Of a stretch of 23,770 bases of DNA, positions 15,845-23,770 are shown piece after piece. The notes under the pieces were generated by a model. It made no database searches and was not told the origin of the DNA. It worked only from the letters and a program-made list of their open reading frames with translations. Numbering within the stretch: the first letter of the stretch is position 1; each line of letters opens with the position of its first letter. The DNA comes from an uncultured Pelagibacteraceae bacterium (lineage in GTDB: Bacteria > Pseudomonadota > Alphaproteobacteria > Pelagibacterales > Pelagibacteraceae): contig CACPEI010000009.1 in the NCBI GenBank assembly GCA_902632875.1, positions 1 to 23,770 on the forward strand, read 5' to 3'. The position numbers and the translations under genes are program-made.

Positions 15845-16198
15845 TTAGTTTTTGTTATTTTGTTTTTTCTCGCTTTCATCTTTTTTGGAAAAATAATTAG
15901 TTTCAAGGTCAAACTCTTTTACTTTTACAGTTAAGTATCTTAAAAGCTTTTTATCTATAGCTTCATTTTTTTCCAATTCATGAATCACATTTCCCTTACC
16001 TTTGATTTTAAAATGTATGTAACTACCTTTCTTATTTTTTTTAATAAGATAAGATAAGTTTAAAAGGCCCCAATTTTCAGTTTTAACAACTTCACCAGCA
16101 TGTTTTTCAACAATTTTAGAATATTTTTCAGTCAATTGCTTGATTTCACTTGGTGAAGCATCTTGCCTAGCAATTATTGTATGTTCGTATAAATTCAT
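15845..16198 (-). CDS. rpsF: 30S ribosomal protein S6
   Basis: The 117-residue protein begins [20 protein letters not shown], and [21 protein letters not shown] (40-60) and YLTVKVKEF (88-96) are typical S6 strands. The C-terminus is a charged [13 protein letters not shown] tail. S6 forms a dimer with S18 that binds central-domain 16S rRNA. It is the first gene of a minus-strand run that includes rpsR and rplI. The 87-base gap to the divergent fabD holds its promoter. Confidence 0.96.
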   Translation of the reverse strand: MNLYEHTIIARQDASPSEIKQLTEKYSKIVEKHAGEVVKTENWGLLNLSYLIKKNKKGSYIHFKIKGKGNVIHELEKNEAIDKKLLRYLTVKVKEFDLETNYFSKKDESEKKQNNKN

Positions 16199-16230
16199 TT
16201 AAATTCTTTAATAAAAAACGAGGATATACT

Positions 16231-16257
16231 ATTATAAATCTTCAATATCAATAGCAA
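16231..16257 (-). promoter_or_regulatory. Predicted promoter of the rpsF-rpsR-rplI operon
   Basis: On the minus strand a perfect TATAAT (16231-16236) has TTGCTA 15 bases upstream (16252-16257); TTTGCT at 16-base spacing is an alternative. The leader to the rpsF ATG would be about 25 bases. The spacing is slightly short and the region is AT-rich, so confidence is moderate. The plus-strand promoter for fabD in the same gap is not clear; TATACT at 16225-16230 is one candidate -10. Confidence 0.35.
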
Positions 16258-16285
16258 AAAATAAAAAAAATAGGTTTTTTTTGAG

Positions 16286-17212
16286 ATGTTTTCAGTAATT
16301 TTTCCAGGTCAAGGATCGCAGATAGTTGGAATGGGAAAAAAATTTTTTGAAAAATATTCTTTAGTTCAAGATTTATTCAAAGAAGCGGATAATGCGCTTA
16401 GATTTTCTTTATCTAAAATTATTTTGGATGGACCAAAGGAGAAATTAGATCTCACTGTGAATACACAGCCTGCAATTTTCTTGATAAGTTACTCAATATT
16501 TAATGTCATTAAAAAAGAATTTAATTTAGATCTAAATAAAGCTAAATATTTTGCAGGACATTCGCTTGGAGAATATTCTGCTTTATCATGTGCAGGATAC
16601 ATAAGTTTTTCAGATACAATTAGACTTTTAAGATTAAGAGGTGAGGCAATGCAAAATGCTGTTCCAAATGGAGAAGGGGGGATGTTAGCAGTATTGGGTT
16701 CAAATTTAGAAAAAATAGAAAAAATTTTAGAGGATAATAAAAATAATTTTAAAGTTGAAATAGCCAATGATAATTCAAATGGTCAATTAGTTTTGAGTGG
16801 AAAAAATTTTGATCTTGAAAAATTAATTGTAATTTTAAAATCCAATTCAATTAAAAATATAAAACTTCCTGTAAGTGCACCTTTTCACTGCAAATTAATG
16901 AACAAAGCAACTGAAATAATGAAATCAGAAATTGAAAAATCAAATTTTTTGGAAGCAAAGACTCCTTTAATATCAAATGTTACTGCAAAAGAAATTTCTA
17001 ATTTAGTTGAATTAAAAAGATTATTGATTAATCAAATTGAAAATAGAGTAAGATGGAGAGAGAGCGTGAATTATATGATAAATAATGGTATAAACCATTT
17101 TATTGAAATTGGTCCAGGAAAAGTTCTCTCAGGTTTAGTTAAAAGAATAAGTAAAGATGTAAAAATAAATTCAATAAATGAAGAGATTGATATAAAAGAA
17201 TTAAAAATATGA
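16286..17212 (+). CDS. fabD: Malonyl-CoA:ACP transacylase
   Basis: FabD loads malonate from malonyl-CoA onto acyl carrier protein for fatty-acid elongation. The 308-residue protein has FPGQGSQ (6-12), the nucleophile Ser93 in GHSLGEYSAL (91-100), Arg118 that holds the malonyl carboxylate, and the partner His201 in PVSAPFHCKLM. The C-terminal HFIEIGPGKVLSGLVKRI is also typical. Length equals that of E. coli FabD to within one residue. Its stop overlaps the fabG start by four bases (ATGA), and acpP follows, so the genes that make, carry and reduce the substrate are together. Confidence 0.96.
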   Translation: MFSVIFPGQGSQIVGMGKKFFEKYSLVQDLFKEADNALRFSLSKIILDGPKEKLDLTVNTQPAIFLISYSIFNVIKKEFNLDLNKAKYFAGHSLGEYSALSCAGYISFSDTIRLLRLRGEAMQNAVPNGEGGMLAVLGSNLEKIEKILEDNKNNFKVEIANDNSNGQLVLSGKNFDLEKLIVILKSNSIKNIKLPVSAPFHCKLMNKATEIMKSEIEKSNFLEAKTPLISNVTAKEISNLVELKRLLINQIENRVRWRESVNYMINNGINHFIEIGPGKVLSGLVKRISKDVKINSINEEIDIKELKI

Positions 17213-17946
17213 ATGATTTAAAAAATAAAAATATTATTGTTACTGGAGCGACTGGTGGAATAGGAAATTCAATTGTAAAAAAATTGAATGATTATGAAGC
17301 AAATATTTTAGCATCCGGAACCAAAAGTGAAAAATTAGATGAATTGAAATCTCAATTTAAAAACATTAAGATATTAAAATTTGATATTTCACAAATGGAC
17401 AAAATAGAGGAATTTATTGAAAATGCGGTATCGCATTTCGATGGTAATTTAGATTGTATTGTAAATAATGCTGGTATTACAATTGATAATTTAGCAATAA
17501 GAATGGACTTTAATGATTGGAAAAAAGTAATTGATATAAATTTAAACTCAACTTTTTTGTTAAGTAAATTTGCAATTAAAAAGATGTTAAAAAATAAATC
17601 TGGAAAAATAATCAATATTACTTCAATAGTTGGCCACACTGGAAATCTTGGACAAGCTAATTATTGTGCTTCAAAAGCTGGAATAGTTGCGATGTCAAAA
17701 AGTTTAGCAATTGAATATGCAAAAAAAAATATTAATATAAATTGCATTTCTCCAGGTTTTATTAAAACAGCAATGACGGACAAGATAGATGAAAAGTATA
17801 AAGAAATTTTATTATCTAAAATACCTTCCTCTAGATTTGGAGAGCCTGAAGATATTGCAAATGCAGTTCTTTTTTTAGCTTCAAAACAATCAAATTATAT
17901 AAACGGTGAAACACTTCATGTTAATGGAGGCATGTATATGGCTTGA
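17209..17946 (+). CDS. fabG: 3-oxoacyl-ACP reductase
   Basis: The 245-residue short-chain dehydrogenase performs the NADPH-dependent reduction of 3-oxoacyl-ACP. It has the cofactor motif TGATGGIG (12-19), NNAG (86-89), and the catalytic residues Ser139, Tyr152 and Lys156 in ITSIVGHTGN and YCASK. The SPGFIKTAMT segment (181-190) and the C-terminal VNGGMYMA agree with FabG rather than with a generic dehydrogenase, and the position between fabD and acpP supports this. It is translationally coupled to fabD. Confidence 0.96.
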   Translation: MNDLKNKNIIVTGATGGIGNSIVKKLNDYEANILASGTKSEKLDELKSQFKNIKILKFDISQMDKIEEFIENAVSHFDGNLDCIVNNAGITIDNLAIRMDFNDWKKVIDINLNSTFLLSKFAIKKMLKNKSGKIINITSIVGHTGNLGQANYCASKAGIVAMSKSLAIEYAKKNININCISPGFIKTAMTDKIDEKYKEILLSKIPSSRFGEPEDIANAVLFLASKQSNYINGETLHVNGGMYMA

Positions 17947-17984
17947 CAAAAGATGTTTTTAAACTATTAAGAATTTAAAACAAT

Positions 17985-17990
17985 AAAGGA
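17985..17990 (+). promoter_or_regulatory. Strong Shine-Dalgarno site for acpP
   Basis: AAAGGA lies five bases before the acpP ATG. Most genes in this window have weak or no such site, so its strength fits the high protein output expected for acyl carrier protein. Confidence 0.6.
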
Positions 17991-17995
17991 TCAAT

Positions 17996-18235
17996 ATGTC
18001 AGAAGATGTTTCAAGCAAAGTAAAAAAAATAGTCGCAGATCATTTAGGAATAGATGAAGCAAAGGTAACTGAGGAGTCAAGCTTTATCGATGATTTAGGA
18101 GCAGATAGTTTGGATACAGTTGAATTAGTGATGGCTTTTGAAGAAGAATTTGGATCAGAAATTTCTGATAGCGAAGCTGAAAAAATTTTAACTGTTGGGG
18201 ACGCTGTAAAATTTATTGAAGGAAAAGCAAATTAA
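17996..18235 (+). CDS. acpP: Acyl carrier protein
   Basis: The 79-residue acidic protein has [20 protein letters not shown] (32-51), with Ser38 in the DSL motif as the 4'-phosphopantetheine attachment site. The four-helix ACP pattern and length are normal. It carries growing acyl chains for fatty acids, lipid A and phospholipids. It comes 49 bases after fabG and ends eight bases before gmk; in many alphaproteobacteria fabF is the next gene instead. Confidence 0.97.
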   Translation: MSEDVSSKVKKIVADHLGIDEAKVTEESSFIDDLGADSLDTVELVMAFEEEFGSEISDSEAEKILTVGDAVKFIEGKAN

Positions 18236-18243
18236 ATATCAAG

Positions 18244-18876
18244 ATGCCCACTGATAATGATGGGACTATGATAATTCTATCCTCTCCTTCAGGAGCAGGA
18301 AAAACAACATTAGTAAGTTTACTTTCAAAATTAAATAATTTTGAGGTCTCTATTTCTCACACGACAAGGAAACCTAGGCCAAATGAAAAGCCTGATAAAG
18401 ATTATTATTTTGTTTCAGAGCAAGATTTTAAAAGATTAATCAAAAACGAGGAGTTTCTTGAGTACGCTAAAGTGTTTGATAATTTTTATGGCACAACAAG
18501 AACACCCGTAATTGATAAATTGAACAAGGGTAAAAATATTTTATTTGATATAGATTGGCAGGGTGCAGATCAAATTAAGAATAAAAAACTTGATTATAAA
18601 TTAATTACTTTTTTTATTTTACCTCCTAGTAAAGAGGTACTTTTCGAAAGGTTATCGAACAGAGATATGAAAGATAAATTGATAGCGACTGAGAGAATGA
18701 AACAATTTAGCAGAGATGTATTACATTGGATAAACTATGATTATGTTGTAATTAACGAAAATTTAGAAAAATGTTATTCAAAAATTTACAATCTTATTCA
18801 AGCTGAAATAAATAATGGATCTAAAGACTATGACTCTGATTATATTAGATCACATATTGATAAATTAACTTCTTAA
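18244..18876 (+). CDS. gmk: Guanylate kinase
   Basis: Guanylate kinase phosphorylates GMP to GDP. The 210-residue protein has the P-loop SPSGAGKTT (14-22), [20 protein letters not shown] (39-58) for GMP binding, [14 protein letters not shown] (75-88), and [12 protein letters not shown] (101-112). The first ATG is used although Met9 is also possible; both give a complete domain. The start is eight bases after acpP, so it is in the same transcript. The 3' end overlaps the end of the convergent rsmA gene by 12 bases, leaving no space for a classical terminator. Confidence 0.95.
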   Translation: MPTDNDGTMIILSSPSGAGKTTLVSLLSKLNNFEVSISHTTRKPRPNEKPDKDYYFVSEQDFKRLIKNEEFLEYAKVFDNFYGTTRTPVIDKLNKGKNILFDIDWQGADQIKNKKLDYKLITFFILPPSKEVLFERLSNRDMKDKLIATERMKQFSRDVLHWINYDYVVINENLEKCYSKIYNLIQAEINNGSKDYDSDYIRSHIDKLTS

Positions 18877-19653
18877 TTTTTCATATTCATTAGCTAATTC
18901 GTAATAAGTATTATTAGTAAGATTTTGAGGTCGCAAATTAAGATCGATTTTAAGTTTTTTTGCTATTTTAATGTCATTTGAAAATACTTGATTAAATGGT
19001 TTTCTAATCATTTTTCTTCTTTGACTAAAAAAAATTCTAGTTATTTTTTCCAAATTTTTAGGATTTTTGATTTTTAAAAAATTTTTTTTTGGAGAAAAAA
19101 ATAACAAAGAACTATCAATTTTCGGTCTAGGTGAAAAGCTATTTGGTTTTATGTCAATAATCTTTTTAATATTCAATTTCCAATTTGCTATTATTGATAA
19201 TCGTCCATAATGCGAGGAATTATATTCGGACAAAATTCTATCTGCCACCTCTTTTTGAAACATTAATATAAAATTTCTAAACCATATTTTTTTATCATTA
19301 AGATTTATTATCCATTTACATAATATTTCAGTAGAAATATTATAAGGTAGGTTTCCAAATACTATTAATTTTTCATTAGATAAATTATTTTCATTCACTT
19401 TAAGTATATCATCATTTATTACAATAATTTTATCCTTAAATTCTTTTTTCAAAAGATTTGCTAGATTATCATCTTTTTCAATTACATAAAATTTTTTTGG
19501 TTTTTTTTTTAACAAAGCATTAGTAAGGTTGCCTGTACCAGGCCCTACCTCAAGAATATTTTGATCTTCAATTTTTATTAAACTTGAAATTTTATTAATA
19601 ATATTTTCATCAATCAAAAAATTTTGACCTAAACTCTTTTTTGCAAAAGTCAT
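18865..19653 (-). CDS. rsmA: 16S rRNA (adenine-N6,N6)-dimethyltransferase
   Basis: RsmA (KsgA) dimethylates two adjacent adenosines in the 3' hairpin of 16S rRNA during small-subunit maturation. The 262-residue protein has [11 protein letters not shown] (5-15), the SAM-binding [14 protein letters not shown] (34-47), VIEKD (57-61), GNLPYNIST (100-108) with the catalytic NLPY, and [10 protein letters not shown] in the second half. It overlaps pdxA by four bases, in the conserved order lptD-surA-pdxA-rsmA. Confidence 0.95.
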   Translation of the reverse strand: MTFAKKSLGQNFLIDENIINKISSLIKIEDQNILEVGPGTGNLTNALLKKKPKKFYVIEKDDNLANLLKKEFKDKIIVINDDILKVNENNLSNEKLIVFGNLPYNISTEILCKWIINLNDKKIWFRNFILMFQKEVADRILSEYNSSHYGRLSIIANWKLNIKKIIDIKPNSFSPRPKIDSSLLFFSPKKNFLKIKNPKNLEKITRIFFSQRRKMIRKPFNQVFSNDIKIAKKLKIDLNLRPQNLTNNTYYELANEYEKLRS

Positions 19654-20600
19654 TTTTTATCTAGAAATTCTAGCGCTCTAAGTAAACTTAGTGGATTAGA
19701 GGTATTCTTTTTTATCATTTTTTTATTTGGACCATGATCTGGAGAAATTCTGTAAAAGGGCAATCCTAATGTAATATTTATTGCATCGTATTCTTTTAAC
19801 GTTTTAATTGGAGTTAATACTTGGTCGTGATACATCCCTACAACAACATCATAATTCTTTCTATTTTGCTCTAAAAAAATTGTATCTGCGGAAAATGGAC
19901 CAAAAATACTAAAACCCCTTTTTTTTAAAATCTTAACGGCTGGCGCAACAATTGTTTTATCCTCATTTATTTTTAAAATACTTTCACAATGTGGATTTAA
20001 ACCTGTGATGGCGATTTTGGGTTTATATTTAAAATTTTTTTTGAAAAAATCATCTATCAAATGAATCTTTTCATATATAATTTTTCTAGATATTTTTCTT
20101 GCAACCATTTTAATTGGTAGATGTGTTGTAATAGGACAAACGGATATATCTTTATTATATATAAGCATCGCAGTTTTTGACTTATTAAACTTTTTCGAAA
20201 TATACTCAGTTACTCCAGGAAATTTTTTTTTAAGAAAATCATTCTTGTTTATTGGTCCATTGATAAATTTATTGCTATATTTCGATTTTATCAATTTAAA
20301 AGCAATATTGAATGATTTTTTAATATAATTATATGATGAAAATTTAGAATTATGATCGTAATCAATATTAATTAAATTAATTTTTTTATTATCTAATTTA
20401 ATTTTTTTTAGATTACTTAAATAAAGAAATCTAATTTTTTTTTTTAAACCATACTTTTTCATATAGGATAGTAATAATTTATAATTTGAAATTAGAATTA
20501 GTGGGCTCAGAAATTTTTTTGATTTTATTGATTTTATAAAAATTTCAAAAAAAATGCTATCAGGATTTCCTGAAACAATTATAATTGGCTTAGATTTCAT
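19650..20600 (-). CDS. pdxA: Divergent PdxA-family protein (4-hydroxythreonine-4-phosphate dehydrogenase)
   Basis: PdxA oxidises 4-phosphohydroxy-threonine in pyridoxal phosphate synthesis. This 316-residue protein matches over its whole length, with ITTHLPIKMVA (157-167), LNPHCES (201-207), FGPFSADTIF (233-242), MYHDQVLTPIK (256-266), INITLGLPFYR (274-284) and SPDHG (286-290). The three metal ligands of E. coli PdxA (H166, H211, H266) correspond to His160, His204 and His258. Two usually strict motifs are changed: the N-terminal GDPAGIGPE is GNPDSIFFE (11-19), and PGHTE is PGVTE (128-132), so the substrate-site His is Val130. It is also unusually lysine-rich. Genome position supports pdxA; full activity is less certain. 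Confidence 0.82.
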   Translation of the reverse strand: MKSKPIIIVSGNPDSIFFEIFIKSIKSKKFLSPLILISNYKLLLSYMKKYGLKKKIRFLYLSNLKKIKLDNKKINLINIDYDHNSKFSSYNYIKKSFNIAFKLIKSKYSNKFINGPINKNDFLKKKFPGVTEYISKKFNKSKTAMLIYNKDISVCPITTHLPIKMVARKISRKIIYEKIHLIDDFFKKNFKYKPKIAITGLNPHCESILKINEDKTIVAPAVKILKKRGFSIFGPFSADTIFLEQNRKNYDVVVGMYHDQVLTPIKTLKEYDAINITLGLPFYRISPDHGPNKKMIKKNTSNPLSLLRALEFLDKK

Positions 20601-21522
20601 TTATTTGAATTTCTTTTTTAACCTTATTAAAATATATATTTGACAATTGGTTTAGTTGTTGATTTGTCTCTTTAGTAATTAATTTTTTTAATTCTTTATC
20701 TATATCAATTTCATTTTTAATTTTTTTTGTATCATTTAATTTTAAAATTAAAAAACCACCCTGTATTAATATTGGCTCAGTAATTTCACCTATATTAAGT
20801 CTTGATACGCTTTTTTGTAATTTAGAGTTTAAAGAATTCTCTTTAATCCAACCTAAATAACCACCAGAATTTGAGGTATTTGAAATACTATGAATCAATG
20901 CACTATTGTCGAAACCTTTCTCTGAAATATCTTTTTTAATTTGATTATACTTAATCTCAAAATTTAACTTTTCTTCAACATTAAATACGATTTCAGACAG
21001 CAGATATGATTTTATTATCTGATCTTTTTTTTTAATTAATTGCTGTCTTAATTTGTCTTTATCAATTTTGATTTTTTTTTGAAATTTGAAAAAGATAATT
21101 TCATTCCAAAGAGAATCTATAGCTATTTTATTTTTAAAATTTTCAAAACTGATGTTATTTTTGTTTAAATGTATTTTAAAATTATCAAGGTTGTTAAATC
21201 CTAATCTTTTATAAGCGGAAGTAATTAACTCTTTCATAAAGGTTTGTTCAACTTCTATAGATTTATAATTTTTTAATATTTCAATTTTTTTTATTTTTTC
21301 TTTTATCAAAGAATTAAGTGAAATTTTGTATAATTCCTCTTTGGAGATTTTAACAGTATTTTTATTTACAGTAGATATGAAATTGATTTCATTCAGGACA
21401 TCTACCGAGGTAATAATTTCATTGTTGATTTTTAGTAAAATTTTATTTTCTGTTGAAAAAACATTTACAGGAAAAAAAGAAATTATTAGAATTGTAAAAA
21501 AAACTAATTTTTGTTTAAACAT
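20590..21522 (-). CDS. surA: Periplasmic SurA-like chaperone/peptidyl-prolyl isomerase
   Basis: The 310-residue protein starts with a signal peptide (Lys4-Lys5, a hydrophobic core 6-22, likely cleavage near Ser23). The SurA N-domain follows (about 27-150, with KINNEIITSVDVLNEI at 31-46), then one parvulin-type domain (about 173-263, with SGGYLGWIKENSL at 219-231 and GGFLILKL at 255-262). E. coli SurA (428 aa) has two parvulin domains; this one has one. SurA escorts outer-membrane proteins to BamA, and LptD is a main client, which fits the lptD gene three bases upstream. The gene overlaps pdxA by 11 bases. Confidence 0.85.
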   Translation of the reverse strand: MFKQKLVFFTILIISFFPVNVFSTENKILLKINNEIITSVDVLNEINFISTVNKNTVKISKEELYKISLNSLIKEKIKKIEILKNYKSIEVEQTFMKELITSAYKRLGFNNLDNFKIHLNKNNISFENFKNKIAIDSLWNEIIFFKFQKKIKIDKDKLRQQLIKKKDQIIKSYLLSEIVFNVEEKLNFEIKYNQIKKDISEKGFDNSALIHSISNTSNSGGYLGWIKENSLNSKLQKSVSRLNIGEITEPILIQGGFLILKLNDTKKIKNEIDIDKELKKLITKETNQQLNQLSNIYFNKVKKEIQINEI

Positions 21523-21525
21523 TTT

Positions 21526-23770
21526 TTAATTATATAAATTATCATCAACTTTTTGCTCATATTGTGTTAATGGATATAAAGTAATTGTAAATAACAAATC
21601 CTCTTTTGGTTTGTAATCTCTGTCTTGATAATAAGTTTTTTTATACTTTATTCCAGCTGTGAGACAATCATTTTTATATTCATAAACTAAGTCGTAAAAT
21701 TCAGTTAAATTAATTTTTCTATTTCTTCTAGTTTTAAAAGTTAAATAATTTTTATCGTCAAAATCAATTGTAGTTATGTTCTCTAAAGCGTTTGAGTCTC
21801 CCATTTTTCCATTTTCTTCAATAAAATCAAAATTAGATGAAATTCTCTCAAAATTGAAATTTAAACCTACTGAATTATACTCGAAGGTTTCTAGGTTGTT
21901 ATCAAGTGCGAAATTATAATCTAAATTAAAATATTTTGAAAAATTTAAATTAGAAGCTCCAAAAATATTTGAACTTTTTTGACCTAAGGTACTATTAGAT
22001 GGGATAAATTCTTCATTTGTGTCTCTCAAAACAGACGCTATTTTAAATTTGAAGAATTTGTTAATGTCGTTTAAGGCTTCTTTTCTATAATCAAAGCCAA
22101 GTGTAAGAGATTTTCCTTCCTCAAATGTATCTTCTAAGCCTAATCTGTTGATAGAGAAAATATTGCTTGTATTTATTTTTCTATCTTCATTTTTATAGTT
22201 TTTCATATCAGTTGGATTTAACCTAAAAGATAATTTTGGAATTAAAGAATTATAATAATTATCATCAATTTTTATCAGAGGGTAGTTACTTTCAAAGTTT
22301 AATATTGTCATTAAATCAACTTGTGGATTATTTTTTAAAGTTGAAACTTTTTTTCCTACTTTGTTAGTATTCTTAAAATAAATTCCAAACTTATTTATTA
22401 TTCCATTAAAAGAAATAAAATCTTTTGTTATAAAATTTAAATTATTTGTTATTGAAGAGCTTAAATTATTTGTATTTTTAAGATTATTACTTCCACTAGA
22501 TGAAAAACTATATTTTCCATATTCATTTGTTTTTAATTGTGGGATATCAAGCTCATAATACGGCAAGATATATTGATATTTATCGCTATTTAATCCTCCA
22601 AGAGTTTCATATGAGGACATTCCAGTTTCAAAATTAAATTTATTATGGCTCAAGTCTAATTTGAAATTCGATGCTAACTGACTTTGACTTGATGGTTTAA
22701 TTTTTTTATCAATATCAATTAAACTTGACTCAAAAACTTTCAAATAAGTATCATTTGTAACTTTTTCTAGAGAAACCTCTAATTTGCTCTTATTGAACTT
22801 ATCTAAACCAAGATCTAATTTAAAATTTGAAAATATGTGAGCTATACTTTTTTTCTTATTATCTTTAGATGATTGATAGCCAACAGTATGTCCCAGATCA
22901 ATTATAAAAGAAGAGTCTTTTTCTTCTGCTCTATATTCATTTTGAAACATGTAAATATCACTATCAAATATTGTGGGTTTAAAAGTTATATCCTTACTAT
23001 CTGATAGAACATGAAAATATGGTAATAAAAAAGAAGACCCTAAAGTTTGTGAGTTATTTAATCTAGGTTGAAGTAGACCACTTTGCCTTTTAACAGATGG
23101 ATCTGGATGAAAAAATTTTGGAAAATATAATACTGGGATATCATATAATCTTAATAACGCATTTTTGTATATAAGCTGCTTTTTTTGGTTATCATGAGTA
23201 ATCTTTTGTGCATTAATACTCCATGGAGGACAATTATCATCTTCCCTTATCTTACAACTTGTAAAAGTAGCCTTATTGATAACTGTAATATCACCTTCTT
23301 TTTTTGATGAAACACCCTGAATTCTTGGATCATTATCAGTATTATCAAAAATATTTTTTTTAACATTAATTTTAGTATCTTTGGCAATGAAATTCTCATT
23401 TTCAAGATTAAAAAAACCACTTTCAAATTCATAAATATCTTTTTGATCTTCAGATTTTGAATAATTTGTGGTTATTCTTAAATTATTTGCTTTAAGAATT
23501 TTTTTATCAATGAGATATTCAAAATTTTTAAATTCATAAAGGTTTAAATTTTTATCAGTTAAAGTAGATTTATTTTCTGAAGATAAAATCATTTTACCTC
23601 TTAAAAATGTTACATCTCTTGATAAAAAATTATAATTAGAATCAATTATTGCTTTTGTTTCACCTTTTGTGATTATCTTCTCCTCGTTCCTAATATAAAT
23701 AACTTTATCAGAAAAAATTATTTGATCGTTAAGTGTATCCTTAATTTTAACTTTCCCGAAAGCATTAAGA
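21526..23770 (-). CDS. lptD: LPS-assembly outer-membrane protein LptD (5' end outside the window)
   Basis: LptD is the beta-barrel that inserts lipopolysaccharide into the outer leaflet. The frame is open from the stop at 21526 to the right edge, so the internal ATG at 23592 is not the start; upstream codons give FGKVKIKDTLNDQIIFSDKV-like sequence of the OstA/LptA-type jelly roll. The conserved core follows: CPPWSINAQKI, LRLYDIPVLYFPKFFHPDPS, RQSGLLQPRL and SSFLLPYFHVLSD. The remainder has alternating hydrophobic and polar strands and ends in DDNLYN. Two cysteines flank the CPPW segment. The signal peptide lies outside the window. The neighbour surA is its chaperone in other bacteria. Confidence 0.93.
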   Translation of the reverse strand, partial: LNAFGKVKIKDTLNDQIIFSDKVIYIRNEEKIITKGETKAIIDSNYNFLSRDVTFLRGKMILSSENKSTLTDKNLNLYEFKNFEYLIDKKILKANNLRITTNYSKSEDQKDIYEFESGFFNLENENFIAKDTKINVKKNIFDNTDNDPRIQGVSSKKEGDITVINKATFTSCKIREDDNCPPWSINAQKITHDNQKKQLIYKNALLRLYDIPVLYFPKFFHPDPSVKRQSGLLQPRLNNSQTLGSSFLLPYFHVLSDSKDITFKPTIFDSDIYMFQNEYRAEEKDSSFIIDLGHTVGYQSSKDNKKKSIAHIFSNFKLDLGLDKFNKSKLEVSLEKVTNDTYLKVFESSLIDIDKKIKPSSQSQLASNFKLDLSHNKFNFETGMSSYETLGGLNSDKYQYILPYYELDIPQLKTNEYGKYSFSSSGSNNLKNTNNLSSSITNNLNFITKDFISFNGIINKFGIYFKNTNKVGKKVSTLKNNPQVDLMTILNFESNYPLIKIDDNYYNSLIPKLSFRLNPTDMKNYKNEDRKINTSNIFSINRLGLEDTFEEGKSLTLGFDYRKEALNDINKFFKFKIASVLRDTNEEFIPSNSTLGQKSSNIFGASNLNFSKYFNLDYNFALDNNLETFEYNSVGLNFNFERISSNFDFIEENGKMGDSNALENITTIDFDDKNYLTFKTRRNRKINLTEFYDLVYEYKNDCLTAGIKYKKTYYQDRDYKPKEDLLFTITLYPLTQYEQKVDDNLYN

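Noticed and set aside
16260..16285. A/T runs before fabD as an intrinsic terminator
   Set aside because: No hairpin precedes the T run, and the position just before a start codon does not suit a terminator.
1..23770. CRISPR arrays, tRNA/rRNA genes, transposases, integrases, toxin-antitoxin or defence genes
   Set aside because: None seen on either strand; gaps are too short and almost all coding capacity is explained by the listed genes.

Overview
The window is a dense, strongly AT-rich stretch of bacterial chromosome with long A and T runs, lysine- and asparagine-rich proteins, short or negative gaps between genes and no rRNA, tRNA, CRISPR array or mobile element. The gene content (rpsF-rpsR-rplI-dnaB-cvpA-purF, fabD-fabG-acpP-gmk, lptD-surA-pdxA-rsmA, and a plant/alphaproteobacterial-type glutamate-cysteine ligase) points to a streamlined marine alphaproteobacterium, most likely of the SAR11/Pelagibacterales type. 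That assignment is an inference from composition and gene order, not from a database match.

Region 1 (1-5.6 kb) is the accessory part. It holds a truncated HPP-family membrane protein abutting a SufU/IscU-like Fe-S scaffold (minus strand), a divergent EamA/DMT transporter and an arginine:X amidinotransferase (plus strand), a 75-residue unknown protein, a lysine/glutamate-rich coiled-coil protein and an MFS transporter. Small AT-rich inverted repeats lie in several gaps here.

Region 2 (5.6-16.2 kb) is a long minus-strand run. Read in transcription order it gives rpsF-rpsR-rplI (ribosome), dnaB (replication), a large RND/MMPL exporter, cvpA, purF (first step of purine synthesis), an HD-domain protein carrying all six ligands of the PhnZ/MIOX di-iron oxygenases, gshA, gshB and a second EamA transporter. 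The glutathione genes overlap each other, and gshB overlaps the transporter gene.

Region 3 (16.3-18.9 kb, plus strand) is fatty-acid synthesis (fabD, fabG, acpP) running directly into guanylate kinase. Region 4 (18.9-23.8 kb, minus strand) is the outer-membrane and maintenance cluster lptD-surA-pdxA-rsmA, with overlaps or 3-base gaps. lptD runs off the right edge and has no start inside the window.

No intergenic stretch exceeds about 172 bases. I found no clearly new multi-gene system. The best leads are enzyme-level: an amidinotransferase with altered acceptor-site residues, a candidate di-iron HD oxygenase, a PurF that has lost three of four Fe-S ligands, a PdxA-like protein with degraded motifs, and two conserved operons with missing or substituted genes.
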